A stretch of DNA of 64,000 bases from Galbibacter sp038433465 (GCF_038433465.1 NZ_JAESVF010000002.1:317328-381327); one strand, 5' to 3'. Positions 17,716-26,358 are shown, counted from the stretch's first letter. Numbers and translations: made by a program. The notes: generated from the letters alone by a model not told the origin.

Positions 17716-17748
17716 CGGTTTAGATTCTTAAATTAAGAATTTAAACCG
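17716..17748 (-). terminator. Terminator of narK
   Basis: A near-perfect inverted repeat, CGGTTTAGATTCTTAA against TTAAGAATTTAAACCG-type arms, begins 7 bp after the narK stop on the minus strand. It implies that nasA, 130 bp further on, has its own promoter in 17588-17715. Confidence 0.65.
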
Positions 17749-17755
17749 ATAAAGT

Positions 17756-19180
17756 TTATCCATTTACAGTTGCGAATTCTGCCGCTGTTTGATGAATTTC
17801 TTTTTTAGCAACTCTTTCATCTTGTGCAGAAAACTTAATTGCCAAGGCACAAATTCCGGTAACAATTACCAAAGCGCCAATCATTAAATATCCGCTAGAA
17901 ACAGCCGATGCAGCAGCTTCAGATTGAGCAGCTTTTATGAGCGCTTCTCCCATACCTTGATGCTCTTCGATTGCTATTTTTTCAGCAACGGCCGACTTAG
18001 ATTTTAATAGAATTGCCGCCAGAAAAGCTCCTACATTTCCGCCTGCGCCAACAACTCCAGAAATAGCTCCGATAGCCTTTTTGTTGATAAAAGGAACCAC
18101 AGAAAAAGTTGCTCCTTCTGCCATTTGTACCGATAAGCTAAAGGCGACTAAAAATATAATACCTGCAATTAAACTTGTCATGGTTGAAAACACAGAAAGC
18201 ATGATGCCTTCTACGGTTAAGATGGCTACTAAAAATAGTACGCGTCCTCGTAAGCCTTTTGTTTTTCCGAAGTAATCTCCAAAAAAACCTCCAAGTGTAC
18301 GAGCAAAAATATTCATCAAAGCAAACGATAAAACGATGTTTCCTGCTGTAATTCGTTCTAATTTAAAAGTGTTTTGTAAATAGTCGTCCATTGTACCATA
18401 CACTGTTAGTTCAATTCCGAAGCATGCAGCATATACAATGAATAAAATCCAAACACGATAGTCTTTAATAGCTTCTAAAAAACCAACTTCATCTTTTTTA
18501 GCATTCGGTACTTTCTTCCCTTTTTCTTTAAGCTCTTTTATGTTTCCTTCGGGTGTATCTTGCGTGAAAAAATAATACACAATTCCCATAGCAAAACAAA
18601 TCGAACCAGCAATTATCATAGCGTAGCGCCAAGCATCTGTTTCTGCAACTCCAAAGCTAACAACGGCTGCAGCGATAAGTGGCATCCCTAATCGGTTTGC
18701 ACCACCACCTAAATTTCCCCAACCTGCAGAAGTGGCATTTGCTGTCCCCACAATATTGGAAGCAAACATTAAAGAGGTGTGTACTTGTGTGATTACGAAG
18801 GATGCACCAATGAACCCGATTAAAAATCTACACACTAAAAACTGTGTTGGTGTTTGTGCTAAACCGCTTAATATTACGGGGATTGATCCTAATGTTAAGA
18901 GCCAAGTGTAACATAACCTCGGGCCGTATTTATCACAGAGTTTTCCGATAAGGAGACGCGCAAATACTGTTCCTGTAACTGCCAGGATTACGGCATTCCA
19001 TTTTTGGTTTGGTGTTAACCCAAGTTCTCTAACAACGTCGGGCATAAAAGGTACAATTCCAAACCATGAAAAGAAGCACATAAAAAATGCAATGGAGGAT
19101 ATCCAAAAGGTGCGGATTGGAATACTTTTTAAATCTGTTAAATTTAATTTGGTTGCTTTTGTGGTGACTACTGTTTTCAT
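17756..19180 (-). CDS. narK: Nitrate/nitrite MFS transporter NarK
   Basis: A 474-residue inner-membrane protein of the nitrate-nitrite porter family with twelve hydrophobic segments. WFGIVPFMPDVVRELGL follows the first helix; GKLCDKYGPR is the MFS loop; ATSAGWGNLGGGANRL is the nitrate signature of the fifth helix. A second signature, GAISGVVGAGGNVGAFLAA, sits in the eleventh helix. The Arg residues in helices 2 and 8 that bind nitrate are consistent with ARLLIG and ARTLGG. It imports nitrate for NasA. A TAAGTA-N4-TACGTA motif lies 27 bp before the ATG. Confidence 0.95.
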   Translation of the reverse strand: MKTVVTTKATKLNLTDLKSIPIRTFWISSIAFFMCFFSWFGIVPFMPDVVRELGLTPNQKWNAVILAVTGTVFARLLIGKLCDKYGPRLCYTWLLTLGSIPVILSGLAQTPTQFLVCRFLIGFIGASFVITQVHTSLMFASNIVGTANATSAGWGNLGGGANRLGMPLIAAAVVSFGVAETDAWRYAMIIAGSICFAMGIVYYFFTQDTPEGNIKELKEKGKKVPNAKKDEVGFLEAIKDYRVWILFIVYAACFGIELTVYGTMDDYLQNTFKLERITAGNIVLSFALMNIFARTLGGFFGDYFGKTKGLRGRVLFLVAILTVEGIMLSVFSTMTSLIAGIIFLVAFSLSVQMAEGATFSVVPFINKKAIGAISGVVGAGGNVGAFLAAILLKSKSAVAEKIAIEEHQGMGEALIKAAQSEAAASAVSSGYLMIGALVIVTGICALAIKFSAQDERVAKKEIHQTAAEFATVNG

Positions 19181-19206
19181 AATACTTAAATTTTGTTTTA
19201 TAAAAA

Positions 19207-19222
19207 TAAGTATTAATACGTA
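19207..19222. promoter_or_regulatory. Candidate nitrate-regulon operator, narK
   Basis: TAAGTATTAATACGTA: the arms TAAGTA and TACGTA are separated by 4 bp, 27 bp upstream of the narK start. This matches the motifs before nirB and the porin. Extra half sites lie nearby (TACTTA at 19183-19188, TAAGTA at 19241-19246), as does a perfect 14-bp palindrome, GAAATACGTATTTC, at 19369-19382. Confidence 0.6.
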
Positions 19223-19391
19223 AAAATGTAAAAATTAAAATAAGTATTTTGTGAGAATTATGATATTTTAAGTTTTATAGAATTAAAAATGAGAAGTTTG
19301 TAATTTATAGTATTGAAAATGAATATTTTATAAAATACGTTAGATAATGAGTGTTTGATTTTTTGATTGAAATACGTATTTCGATTTACAA

Positions 19392-20054
19392 TTAAAGAAG
19401 ATTATATTGATTTGCTTTGTTGGCGAGCTCCATTTGGTTTTTTACATCTAGTTTTTTCATGAGGTTAAACCGATGAACTTCTGCTGTTCGCTTACTTATT
19501 TTTAGTTCTTCGGCAATTTCTTTGTTACTTAGACCTTTTAATACGTATTGTAGAATTTGTTTTTCTCGTTTGGTAAGGTTGAAATCATTAGAGGGTGGTG
19601 GAGTATTGTGTTGATTTTCTTTTGGCGTACCATTCACAAAATTGTTAATTATGATAGAAGAAACATCTCCGGTGAAGTATTTACCGCCGTCTGCGACAGT
19701 GTGTAGAGCCTTTATGAATTCCTCCTTACTAGAACCTTTTAATAAGTAACCATCGGCGCCTGCTTGAATCGACTGAACTACGTATTCTTCGGAATCGTGC
19801 ATTGATAAGACTAATGTCTTTACTTCTGGAGTTGATTTTTTTAATTGTTTTACAACTTCAATTCCATTCATTTCTGGCATTCTGATATCTACAACCAATA
19901 AATCTGGTTTGTTGGTTGCTATTATTTTTAGTGCTTCAACACCGTTGGAAGCTTCATCGATAACGTTTATAGATTTGTCGTCTTCTAATAAAGATTTGAT
20001 TCCATCTCTAACCAACACATGGTCGTCTGCCAAAATGATATTAATTTGCTCCAT
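19392..20054 (-). CDS. NarL/FixJ-family response regulator
   Basis: A 220-residue two-component regulator. The receiver domain (1-~120) has ADDH near residue 10, phospho-acceptor Asp 56 (VVDIRMPEMNG), a Ser switch (LSMHDSEEY) and Lys in YLLKGSS. The C-terminal LuxR-type HTH (about 155-215) has LTKREKQILQYVLKGLSNKE, ISKRTAEVHRFNLMKKL. The kinase gene upstream (89-bp gap) carries a nitrate P-box, so this is the cluster's nitrate/nitrite regulator and the best candidate to bind the TAAGTA-N4-TACTTA motif. Related half sites occur in its own upstream region (TAAGTA 20075-20080, TACTTA 20097-20102), which suggests autoregulation. Confidence 0.9.
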   Translation of the reverse strand: MEQINIILADDHVLVRDGIKSLLEDDKSINVIDEASNGVEALKIIATNKPDLLVVDIRMPEMNGIEVVKQLKKSTPEVKTLVLSMHDSEEYVVQSIQAGADGYLLKGSSKEEFIKALHTVADGGKYFTGDVSSIIINNFVNGTPKENQHNTPPPSNDFNLTKREKQILQYVLKGLSNKEIAEELKISKRTAEVHRFNLMKKLDVKNQMELANKANQYNLL

Positions 20055-20143
20055 AGTATTTTTTAATCGAATGCTAAGTACGAAAGTACGAAATAATACT
20101 TAATTTAAATCTTTGAAGAAGAGTTGTAGTTTTTTGTGTAAAA

Positions 20144-21940
20144 TCACAAAGGAATATTCATTGTAATTCGCGTTCCTTCGCCAGGAGTAGAACTCATAAA
20201 AATACGCCCATTTATATAGTTTATGCGTTCTTTCATGAAGGTAAGTCCCATACCGCCATCTCCATTTTCTCGAGGTTTTAATTTTTGAATATCAAAACCT
20301 TTTCCGTTGTCGTCTACAGTAATACTAAGTAGCTTTTCACTATGAGAAATAGTGATGATAATATGGGTAGAATCGGCATATTTTATAGCATTATTTACGG
20401 CTTCCTGTGTAATTCGATAACAGTTTATTTCTTTCAAAGCATCCATCCGTTCGTTAAACATTGTTTTGTTGATTAAAACAATATTTTTACCAGTAAACTT
20501 AGATAATTCCTGTGTCAGTTTTGTTAGAGCAGGTACAATGCCGTGATCGGTTAACTCCGGTGGAGTTAAATTAAATGTAGCAGTTCGAACACCTTTAATA
20601 ATGTTGGATGTGAGTTCTTTTAAATACTCAATTTTTTCGGTTGTTTTCTCGATGTTTTTTACGTCAATACTTTCAATATTAAACTTTAAACCGGTAAGCA
20701 TTTGCCCAATTCCATCGTGAATATCTTTTGCAATACGGTTTTGTTCTTGCTCTTGATTTTCAATAATTTTTGCTGAAAGTGTTTTTTGCTGACTGATTTT
20801 TGCCTCAAACTGATCTTTGGTAAGTTGTTCTATTTGAAGTTTTGCTTTTTTACGTTCGGTTATATCAAAACAGATGAGTAACAGTTCTTCTTTTTGTTCT
20901 CCTGAATGATACGGAATAATCGACATTTCCAACCAAATAGTATCACCACTAGCTAAAGTTCCTTTTATTTCGCCTTGCCACCCTGTGTTTTGGTTGTTCA
21001 AGATGAGCGATTCGATATGTTCTTGCTCTTTTTTATCGGTAGAAATTACCTCAGAAAACTTAGTGGAACTATTAAAACTTCTGTAATTAAGTCTGCTTAA
21101 AAATTTATTTCCTAAATGAATTAAATGCCCATCTACAGTGACTCTAGCAAATAAAAGGGTTTGCTCCATTGCCAAACTCAACGCTTTTAATTGTTTAACA
21201 GACTTTTCTTTTGCCTGACTTAACTCGTCGGCGTTGAAAGCCATTTCTTTTGCTTTTTCTTCAGAAACTAATAAGTCTTTAATTGTTTGTTTTGTGCGTT
21301 TTGCTGCGGGCCAAAATATCAGTAAAAATTCGGCTAATAAAATGGCGAGCGTCACGATGAGTAATATGGTTTCTAGCTGCTGAAGTTTTTCAACTTTTTG
21401 CGTAGCTTCTGTATCGTATTGATTTACGATACGGTCCATTATTGTTAAAAATTGCTGTTCTTGAACTCTTAAGTTTAAAACTTCATTTTCAAAATTAAGA
21501 GTTGTACTTGAGGTGTTTAAAATGTTTTTTACTGAAGATTGAATGTTTGTAAACGAAGGTTGTAACTCTTCAAACATGCGTTGAATTGCCGCTGAGTTGT
21601 CTCCGTTTATTTGTAAACTATCATTGCCATTTAGCAGGGCTTTATGCGAAGTTTCCCACATTTGAAGCGTATGCTTTATACTATCTGAAAGATTTGTTCT
21701 GTACGAATCTTCTGTAGTAGCAGTAAACAATAAAACTTCTTTAGTAAGTTTCTGACTTAGCATTCGTTGGCGTCCAGCAATATTGATGGTTTTGGCATCG
21801 TCTTGTTGGTCGCTTAAATATTTTCGCACTAATATTTGACTGACGATTACTGCAATTGCAATAGCGCTTAATGCTATAATGTACAGTTTTCGGAGTTTGT
21901 TAAAAGTATTTTGGTCTAACGAGGTGACCTTTGTGCTCAT
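20144..21940 (-). CDS. NarX-like nitrate sensor histidine kinase
   Basis: A 598-residue inner-membrane kinase. A first helix (residues 19-38) is followed by INIAGRQRMLSQKL (52-65), the PilJ/NarX-type P-box in which an Arg binds nitrate. A periplasmic helical bundle and a second helix (about 190-212) come next. The cytoplasm holds a PAS domain (~260-370), a HisKA_3 dimerisation region with the phospho-acceptor in AKDIHDGIGQ (His ~408), and a HATPase domain (EAVNNAIKYA, DNGKGFD, GGMGLTFMKERI). The start lies 6 bp after the stop of the DUF4202 gene. It most likely senses external nitrate or nitrite and phosphorylates the adjacent regulator. Confidence 0.9.
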   Translation of the reverse strand: MSTKVTSLDQNTFNKLRKLYIIALSAIAIAVIVSQILVRKYLSDQQDDAKTINIAGRQRMLSQKLTKEVLLFTATTEDSYRTNLSDSIKHTLQMWETSHKALLNGNDSLQINGDNSAAIQRMFEELQPSFTNIQSSVKNILNTSSTTLNFENEVLNLRVQEQQFLTIMDRIVNQYDTEATQKVEKLQQLETILLIVTLAILLAEFLLIFWPAAKRTKQTIKDLLVSEEKAKEMAFNADELSQAKEKSVKQLKALSLAMEQTLLFARVTVDGHLIHLGNKFLSRLNYRSFNSSTKFSEVISTDKKEQEHIESLILNNQNTGWQGEIKGTLASGDTIWLEMSIIPYHSGEQKEELLLICFDITERKKAKLQIEQLTKDQFEAKISQQKTLSAKIIENQEQEQNRIAKDIHDGIGQMLTGLKFNIESIDVKNIEKTTEKIEYLKELTSNIIKGVRTATFNLTPPELTDHGIVPALTKLTQELSKFTGKNIVLINKTMFNERMDALKEINCYRITQEAVNNAIKYADSTHIIITISHSEKLLSITVDDNGKGFDIQKLKPRENGDGGMGLTFMKERINYINGRIFMSSTPGEGTRITMNIPL

Positions 21941-21946
21941 AATAAT

Positions 21947-22531
21947 TTAAGCTAGTGCTTGTTTGATAAGTGATAAACTTTTATCCTTTAGCGGTAATTT
22001 TAATGCAGCTTGCTGTCCTTCTTCCGACATTTTACCCCAAGTTTTTTGTAGGATATCAATAATTTTTTCGTCGGAATGTTTTTCAGCAAAATCTTCAAAA
22101 TAATACTGAAGAAATACCAAGCATACTACATCTTCAAGTGTTTGTGTTTCTTCATCTTTTTTGAGTAATTTCTTCTTAATTAAAAAAGAAACTCTATCTG
22201 AAAACTCATCACTATATCCTACTTCTTTTAAAATTGTAGCCGTAGTTTCAGCATGCATATTTTTAAGTTCTTCTCTCCATTTTAAGTATCCAACTCGGTC
22301 CATAGGGTAGGAGTCTCTACTTATTTTCCAACGTTCAATATGTTGTGCTCTGGCAGCTATTTGTAATTCTTCACTGGCATTTGGAGCGAAAGATAACAAG
22401 GTTTCTGTCATGCGCTTTGCATAGAGCAATTCCTTAGGGAAATCTTCTCCTTGGTAAGTTTCAATATTTGGGTCTTGAGCGTTTGCACGATCTATTTTTT
22501 CAATAGCTTGTTTAAAATTGGGTTGGCTCAT
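21947..22531 (-). CDS. DUF4202 family protein
   Basis: A 194-residue soluble protein with no signal or membrane segment. It matches DUF4202: AIEKIDRANAQDPN at the start, then RAQHIERWKISRDSYPMDRVGYLKWR, a HAETTATIL segment and LEDVVCLVFLQYYFEDFAEKH. The His, Glu and Asp residues in these helices recall HD-domain-like metal sites, but activity is unproven. The gene sits tightly between nirD (11 bp) and the NarX-like kinase (6 bp), so it belongs to the nitrite-reductase transcript. A role in nitrite/ammonium assimilation or its control is inferred from this position only. Confidence 0.85.
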   Translation of the reverse strand: MSQPNFKQAIEKIDRANAQDPNIETYQGEDFPKELLYAKRMTETLLSFAPNASEELQIAARAQHIERWKISRDSYPMDRVGYLKWREELKNMHAETTATILKEVGYSDEFSDRVSFLIKKKLLKKDEETQTLEDVVCLVFLQYYFEDFAEKHSDEKIIDILQKTWGKMSEEGQQAALKLPLKDKSLSLIKQALA

Positions 22532-22542
22532 AAATTTATGTG

Positions 22543-22920
22543 TTAATCTGAAAAGCCAATATACACATTTTCATTTTCAATTTTAACAGGATATGTAGCT
22601 ATTTTATAGTCGTCGCCATTTAAACTTTCGCCATTTTCTAAGGAGAATGTCTTTTTGTGAAGCGGACAAGCAACTTTTGGAATACCGCTTGCATCGCCAA
22701 TCATTCCTCGAGAAAGTACCATTTCCATTTTATGCGGACATAGATTTTGGCAGGCGTACCAAGTGGCTTTTCGCGTAAAATTATACACCGCTATTTGTTT
22801 GGTTTTGTACTTTATACACGCGCCTCCATTCTCTGGGAAATCGTTTATATTTCCTGCTTTAAACCAATGTATAACTTTGTTTTGTGTAACCGATTGATAG
22901 TGTTGAAGTAGTTGTTCCAT
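22543..22920 (-). CDS. nirD: Nitrite reductase small subunit NirD
   Basis: NirD (125 residues) is the Rieske-like partner of NirB in NAD(P)H-dependent assimilatory nitrite reduction. The sequence has the NirD_2/Rieske fold: WFKAGNINDFPENGGACIKY, an ARK-type loop, ACQNLCPHKMEMVLSRG and KVACPLHKKTFSLENGE. The two Cys-x-His elements (CPH, CPLH) are kept, so a [2Fe-2S] Rieske cluster is likely here, unlike E. coli NirD, which lacks it. It lies 114 bp after nirB, with an intervening hairpin. Confidence 0.92.
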   Translation of the reverse strand: MEQLLQHYQSVTQNKVIHWFKAGNINDFPENGGACIKYKTKQIAVYNFTRKATWYACQNLCPHKMEMVLSRGMIGDASGIPKVACPLHKKTFSLENGESLNGDDYKIATYPVKIENENVYIGFSD

Positions 22921-22965
22921 AATTTTATTATTGAGAGATTAGTCTTGTTGTGGTTAAGTTTTTTT

Positions 22966-23020
22966 CAGTTTGCAGTTGACAGAATTAACACAACTAACTT
23001 TCTGCCAACTGATAAAACTG
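22966..23020 (-). other. Hairpin between nirB and nirD
   Basis: Broken inverted repeats (CAGTT, CAGTTG, CAGAA at 22966-22984 against TTCTG, CAACTG, AAACTG at 23000-23020) form a long bulged stem in the 114-bp nirB-nirD gap. It may be an attenuator, a processing site or a REP-like insertion that adjusts the NirB/NirD ratio. Confidence 0.5.
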
Positions 23021-23034
23021 ATCACTGTATACTA

Positions 23035-25545
23035 TTATACCCAAGCTTTTGGCATTTTTTGATCTCGAAGCGGGACATATTCAATAGTATCATCGCGTTC
23101 GTTGGAGTTGACAAAGTGCTTAAAACGCTTCATCATTTCTGGATTTTCAATGGCTTGTTTCCATTCGCATTCATATTTATTAACCAAACCTTGCATTTCT
23201 TTTTCTAAGTCTTCAGCAATTCCTAAAGAGTCTTCAATTATTACTTTTTTAAGATATTCAATTCCTCCATCGAGCTTTTCAAGCCAAGGAGCTGTTCGAG
23301 TAAGTGGCGCGGCTGTGCGGATGTAATACATCAAAAATCTATCTAAATATTTTACACAAGTTTCGTCATCCAACTGTTCTGCCAATAAAATGGCGTGTTT
23401 TGGTGTTGCGCCTCCATTTCCGCAGACATATAAGTTCCAACCTCCGTCAACGGCAATCAATCCAAAGTCTTTACCTCTAGCTTCTGCACATTCTCGAATG
23501 CATCCAGAAACACCACCTTTGAGTTTGTGAGGAGAGCGTAATCCACGGTATCTGTTTTCAATTTCAATAGCAAACGAAACGCTTTCGTGCATTCCGTATC
23601 TACACCATGTAGATCCTACGCAACTTTTCACGGTTCTCAATGATTTTCCATAGGCGTGTCCGCTTTCAAATCCTGCATCAATTAATTCTTTCCAAATAAG
23701 TGGAAGTTCGTGTAATTCGGCACCAAATAAATCGATGCGTTGCCCCCCTGTAATTTTGGTATAGAGGTCGTATTTTTGAGCTACTTTTCCTAAAACCATT
23801 AATTTTTCAGGTGAAATTTCTCCGCCAGCAACTCTTGGAACGATAGAGTAGGTTCCGTTACGTTGAATGTTTGCTAAAAACCGATCGTTTGAGTCTTGTA
23901 TGGTTACTTGTTTGTTGGCAGTTTCCATGTAAATACTCGCAAATAATGATGCTAGAGCGGGTTTGCAAGTTTCGCAACCATCGCCTTTTCCAAATAAATT
24001 TAAGGCGTCGTCGTAGGTTTTTACTTTATTTATTTTAATAAGATCGTAGAGTTCTTGTCGATTGTATGCAAAGTGTTCGCAAAGCGTTTCTTTTACTTCT
24101 TTTCCAAGAGATTTTAAAGTTTCGTTTACCAAGTCGACAACCATAGGTTTACAACCTCCGCATCCGCTTGTAGCTTTGGTGGCCTTGATAACATCTAATA
24201 AAGAACAACAACTTTCGTCTTTAATCTTTCCGCAGATACTTCCTTTTGTAACACTTTCACAGGAACAAATTTGTGCGGTGTCGGGAAAGTCCATTACGCT
24301 ACCAATTGATGAATTTTCGCCACCACGAGCCCCAAGAATTAAATCTTCGGGATTTTCAGGAAGCTTCATTTCGTTTATATATAATTGGAATAAAGTGTTG
24401 TATTCTGATGCGTCTCCTACCAAAATTCCACCTAAGAGTTTTGTACCGTCTTTACTTACATTGATACGTTTGTATATTCCTTTATGTTTGTTTTCAAATG
24501 AAATAACAGAAACGGTTTCGTTTTCGATAAACGGATCGCCAAAACTGGCAACTTCGGTACCGATTAATTTTAATTGTGTAGACATATCTATGGATGACGT
24601 CATGGTAGTATCGCCACCAGTAATTTGTTCGACTGCTACATTTGCCATGTCATATCCAGGAGCCACCAAACCATAGATTCCATTGTTATAAAGCGCTACT
24701 TCACCAATTGCAAATACACTTTCTGCTGAAGTTTGCATTTTGTTGTTAACCCAAATACCACCGCGTTCACCTACTTTGATTCCTGCATCTCTAGCCAATT
24801 CATCTCTTGGGCGTATCCCTGCGGAAATAATTAACATGTCTACTTGTAAAGAAGTTTGGTCGTTAAATTGCATTGCTTCAATACCGTTTTCTCCTACAAT
24901 TTCTGAAGTAGCTTTTTCCAAATGAACTTTAATATCCATTTGCTCAATTTTACTTTTTAATAAATTACTCGCTGGTAAATCTAGTTGTCTTGGCATGAGG
25001 CGTGGTGCAAACTCAACTACATGCGTTTCCATACCTAATTCTTTTGCCGCATTTGCAGCTTCCAACCCTAATAAACCACCACCCAATACTGCTGCTTGTG
25101 TTTTTCCTTCAGCTTTTAATTTAGATGCATACGCCTTCATCGCGTCCAAGTCTTCTAAAGTTCTGTACACAAATACGCCCGATTTTTCTACACCTTTTAT
25201 TGGTGGGATAAAAGGAGAAGATCCCGTAGCAATAACTAAGTAATCGTAGGTGTACGTACTGTTTTTATACGTAGTTATTTCTTTTTTTTGAGTGTCTATA
25301 TTTGAAATTAAAGCAGAAGTGTGAAGCGTAATATCATTTTCAGCATACCAATTACTAGGTGCTAGTAATAGTTCGTTAGCCGATTTTTCTCCGAAGTATT
25401 CACTAAGATGTACTCTGTCGTATGCAGGTCTAGGTTCTTCTCCAAATACTTCAATGGAAAATTCATTTCTGTTTGCTTTGTTTACGAGCTTTTCGCAAAA
25501 TTTAAAGCCTACCATTCCGTTTCCTATTACTATAATTTTTTTCAT
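23035..25545 (-). CDS. nirB: NAD(P)H nitrite reductase large subunit NirB
   Basis: NirB (836 residues) reduces nitrite to ammonium with siroheme, 4Fe-4S and FAD. Order of parts: FAD/NAD domain (IIVIGNGMVGFKFCEKL at the start, VIATGSSPFIPP, AVLGGGLLGLEAANAA); a rubredoxin-like linker domain; BFD-like [2Fe-2S] modules with CSCESV and GCGGCKPM, then a second Cys set GDGCETCKP; the ferredoxin-like half domain; and the siroheme/4Fe-4S site with SCVGSTWCRYG (C-x5-C) and GCIRECAEARG (C-x3-C). The length matches the family (~840). It is first in its transcript and has a clear -7 box and operator-like palindrome upstream. Confidence 0.96.
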   Translation of the reverse strand: MKKIIVIGNGMVGFKFCEKLVNKANRNEFSIEVFGEEPRPAYDRVHLSEYFGEKSANELLLAPSNWYAENDITLHTSALISNIDTQKKEITTYKNSTYTYDYLVIATGSSPFIPPIKGVEKSGVFVYRTLEDLDAMKAYASKLKAEGKTQAAVLGGGLLGLEAANAAKELGMETHVVEFAPRLMPRQLDLPASNLLKSKIEQMDIKVHLEKATSEIVGENGIEAMQFNDQTSLQVDMLIISAGIRPRDELARDAGIKVGERGGIWVNNKMQTSAESVFAIGEVALYNNGIYGLVAPGYDMANVAVEQITGGDTTMTSSIDMSTQLKLIGTEVASFGDPFIENETVSVISFENKHKGIYKRINVSKDGTKLLGGILVGDASEYNTLFQLYINEMKLPENPEDLILGARGGENSSIGSVMDFPDTAQICSCESVTKGSICGKIKDESCCSLLDVIKATKATSGCGGCKPMVVDLVNETLKSLGKEVKETLCEHFAYNRQELYDLIKINKVKTYDDALNLFGKGDGCETCKPALASLFASIYMETANKQVTIQDSNDRFLANIQRNGTYSIVPRVAGGEISPEKLMVLGKVAQKYDLYTKITGGQRIDLFGAELHELPLIWKELIDAGFESGHAYGKSLRTVKSCVGSTWCRYGMHESVSFAIEIENRYRGLRSPHKLKGGVSGCIRECAEARGKDFGLIAVDGGWNLYVCGNGGATPKHAILLAEQLDDETCVKYLDRFLMYYIRTAAPLTRTAPWLEKLDGGIEYLKKVIIEDSLGIAEDLEKEMQGLVNKYECEWKQAIENPEMMKRFKHFVNSNERDDTIEYVPLRDQKMPKAWV

Positions 25546-25563
25546 AACTACGTAAGTTTAATT

Positions 25564-25571
25564 CAAATATA
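25564..25571 (-). promoter_or_regulatory. nirB promoter (-7 element)
   Basis: On the minus strand this reads TATATTTG, a match to TAnnTTTG, placing the transcript start about 14 bp before the ATG. No TTG is seen in the -33 region, so activation by a regulator may be needed. Confidence 0.65.
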
Positions 25572-25585
25572 AGTAAAAATACTTA
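25570..25585. promoter_or_regulatory. Candidate nitrate-regulon operator, nirB
   Basis: TAAGTAAAAATACTTA: perfect 6-bp arms around AAAA, touching the -7 box, 25 bp before the nirB start. A second related pair, TACGTA at 25595-25600 and TACTTA at 25604-25609, lies just upstream. It is the same motif as before narK and the porin. Confidence 0.65.
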
Positions 25586-25782
25586 ATTTTAATATACGTA
25601 GTGTACTTATTTGGATTTTGATCTTAATTTTTGAGAATTCAAAAAATATTGGGGTTGTAAAATTGTATATCTATAATTTTGAGAGGATTGAAATAAATAT
25701 ATCCGCATTTTCTAAAATTAGAACAATGCGGATATACGTAAGTTTGAGGAAACTTAATAAAAGTTATTTTGCAATTCTTGGT

Positions 25783-26358
25783 TTAAAACATAAACCCTAA
25801 ACCTGCAGAAAATACAGAGTTATGGATGTCGGTATCTTCTACAATTTCAGACAATCCGTAAGAATATCTAGCCTGTAAAAAGAGTCCGTTGTTAAATTTA
25901 TACTCTGCACCACCAGTTAATTGAAAATCGATATCGTTTATTTGGTCGGTGTCAAAATCTCCTGCATCGTCGGTTGGTTGAAAGTCGATCTCTTCATTTA
26001 CTTTAAAACCTACCTGCGGACCAGCATGTAAGTTAAAACCTTCTGCTAAATAAACTTTTGCTAAAAGTGGTACTTGAATGTAATCAACTTGAAACTCGGC
26101 ATCTTCGTCATTCAAATCAAATCCTTGCCCTGAATAGAATACCTCTGGTTGTAACGAAAAACGTTCGCTTAAAGGAGCTTCCGCCACAAGACCTGCATAG
26201 AAACTTGTTCTATGATCTGGACTATCGATATCGTCTCCTGCTACACTTGCAAAGTTTAAACCTCCACGTGCACCTAGTTGAAATTTATCTGACCAAGATT
26301 GTGCATGTGCTACTGTTCCTACAAATAAAATTGCTATGATTAAAATGTGTTTTTTCAT
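25783..26358 (-). CDS. Porin family outer-membrane beta-barrel protein
   Basis: A 191-residue protein with a signal peptide (MKKHILIIAILFVGTVAHAQ) and an eight-stranded barrel of the OMP_b-brl_2 type: FQLGARGGLNFASVAGDD, FYAGLVAEAPLSERFSLQPEV, YIQVPLLAKVY, GPQVGFKVN and a terminal strand ending in Phe (FSAGLGFMF), the usual recognition signal for BAM. Small barrels of this kind are abundant in Flavobacteriaceae and their roles are mostly unknown. It is not obviously part of the nitrate unit. A -7 element lies on the minus strand at 26402-26409. Confidence 0.85.
   Translation of the reverse strand: MKKHILIIAILFVGTVAHAQSWSDKFQLGARGGLNFASVAGDDIDSPDHRTSFYAGLVAEAPLSERFSLQPEVFYSGQGFDLNDEDAEFQVDYIQVPLLAKVYLAEGFNLHAGPQVGFKVNEEIDFQPTDDAGDFDTDQINDIDFQLTGGAEYKFNNGLFLQARYSYGLSEIVEDTDIHNSVFSAGLGFMF

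Noticed and set aside
19369..19382. The perfect palindrome GAAATACGTATTTC as the main narK operator
   Set aside because: It is 189 bp from the narK start and only 10 bp before the end of the NarL-like gene on the minus strand; the 19207-19222 motif has the same spacing as at the other two genes and fits better.
24062..24676. A 204-codon open frame on the strand opposite nirB
   Set aside because: It lies fully inside nirB, whose Cys motifs and length are intact; the antisense translation has no recognisable domain and reflects codon bias.
25618..25800. A 60-codon frame between nirB and the barrel gene
   Set aside because: Low-complexity composition (Ile/Lys/Asn/Phe), overlaps the end of the barrel gene, no family resemblance; it is in the upstream region of nirB.
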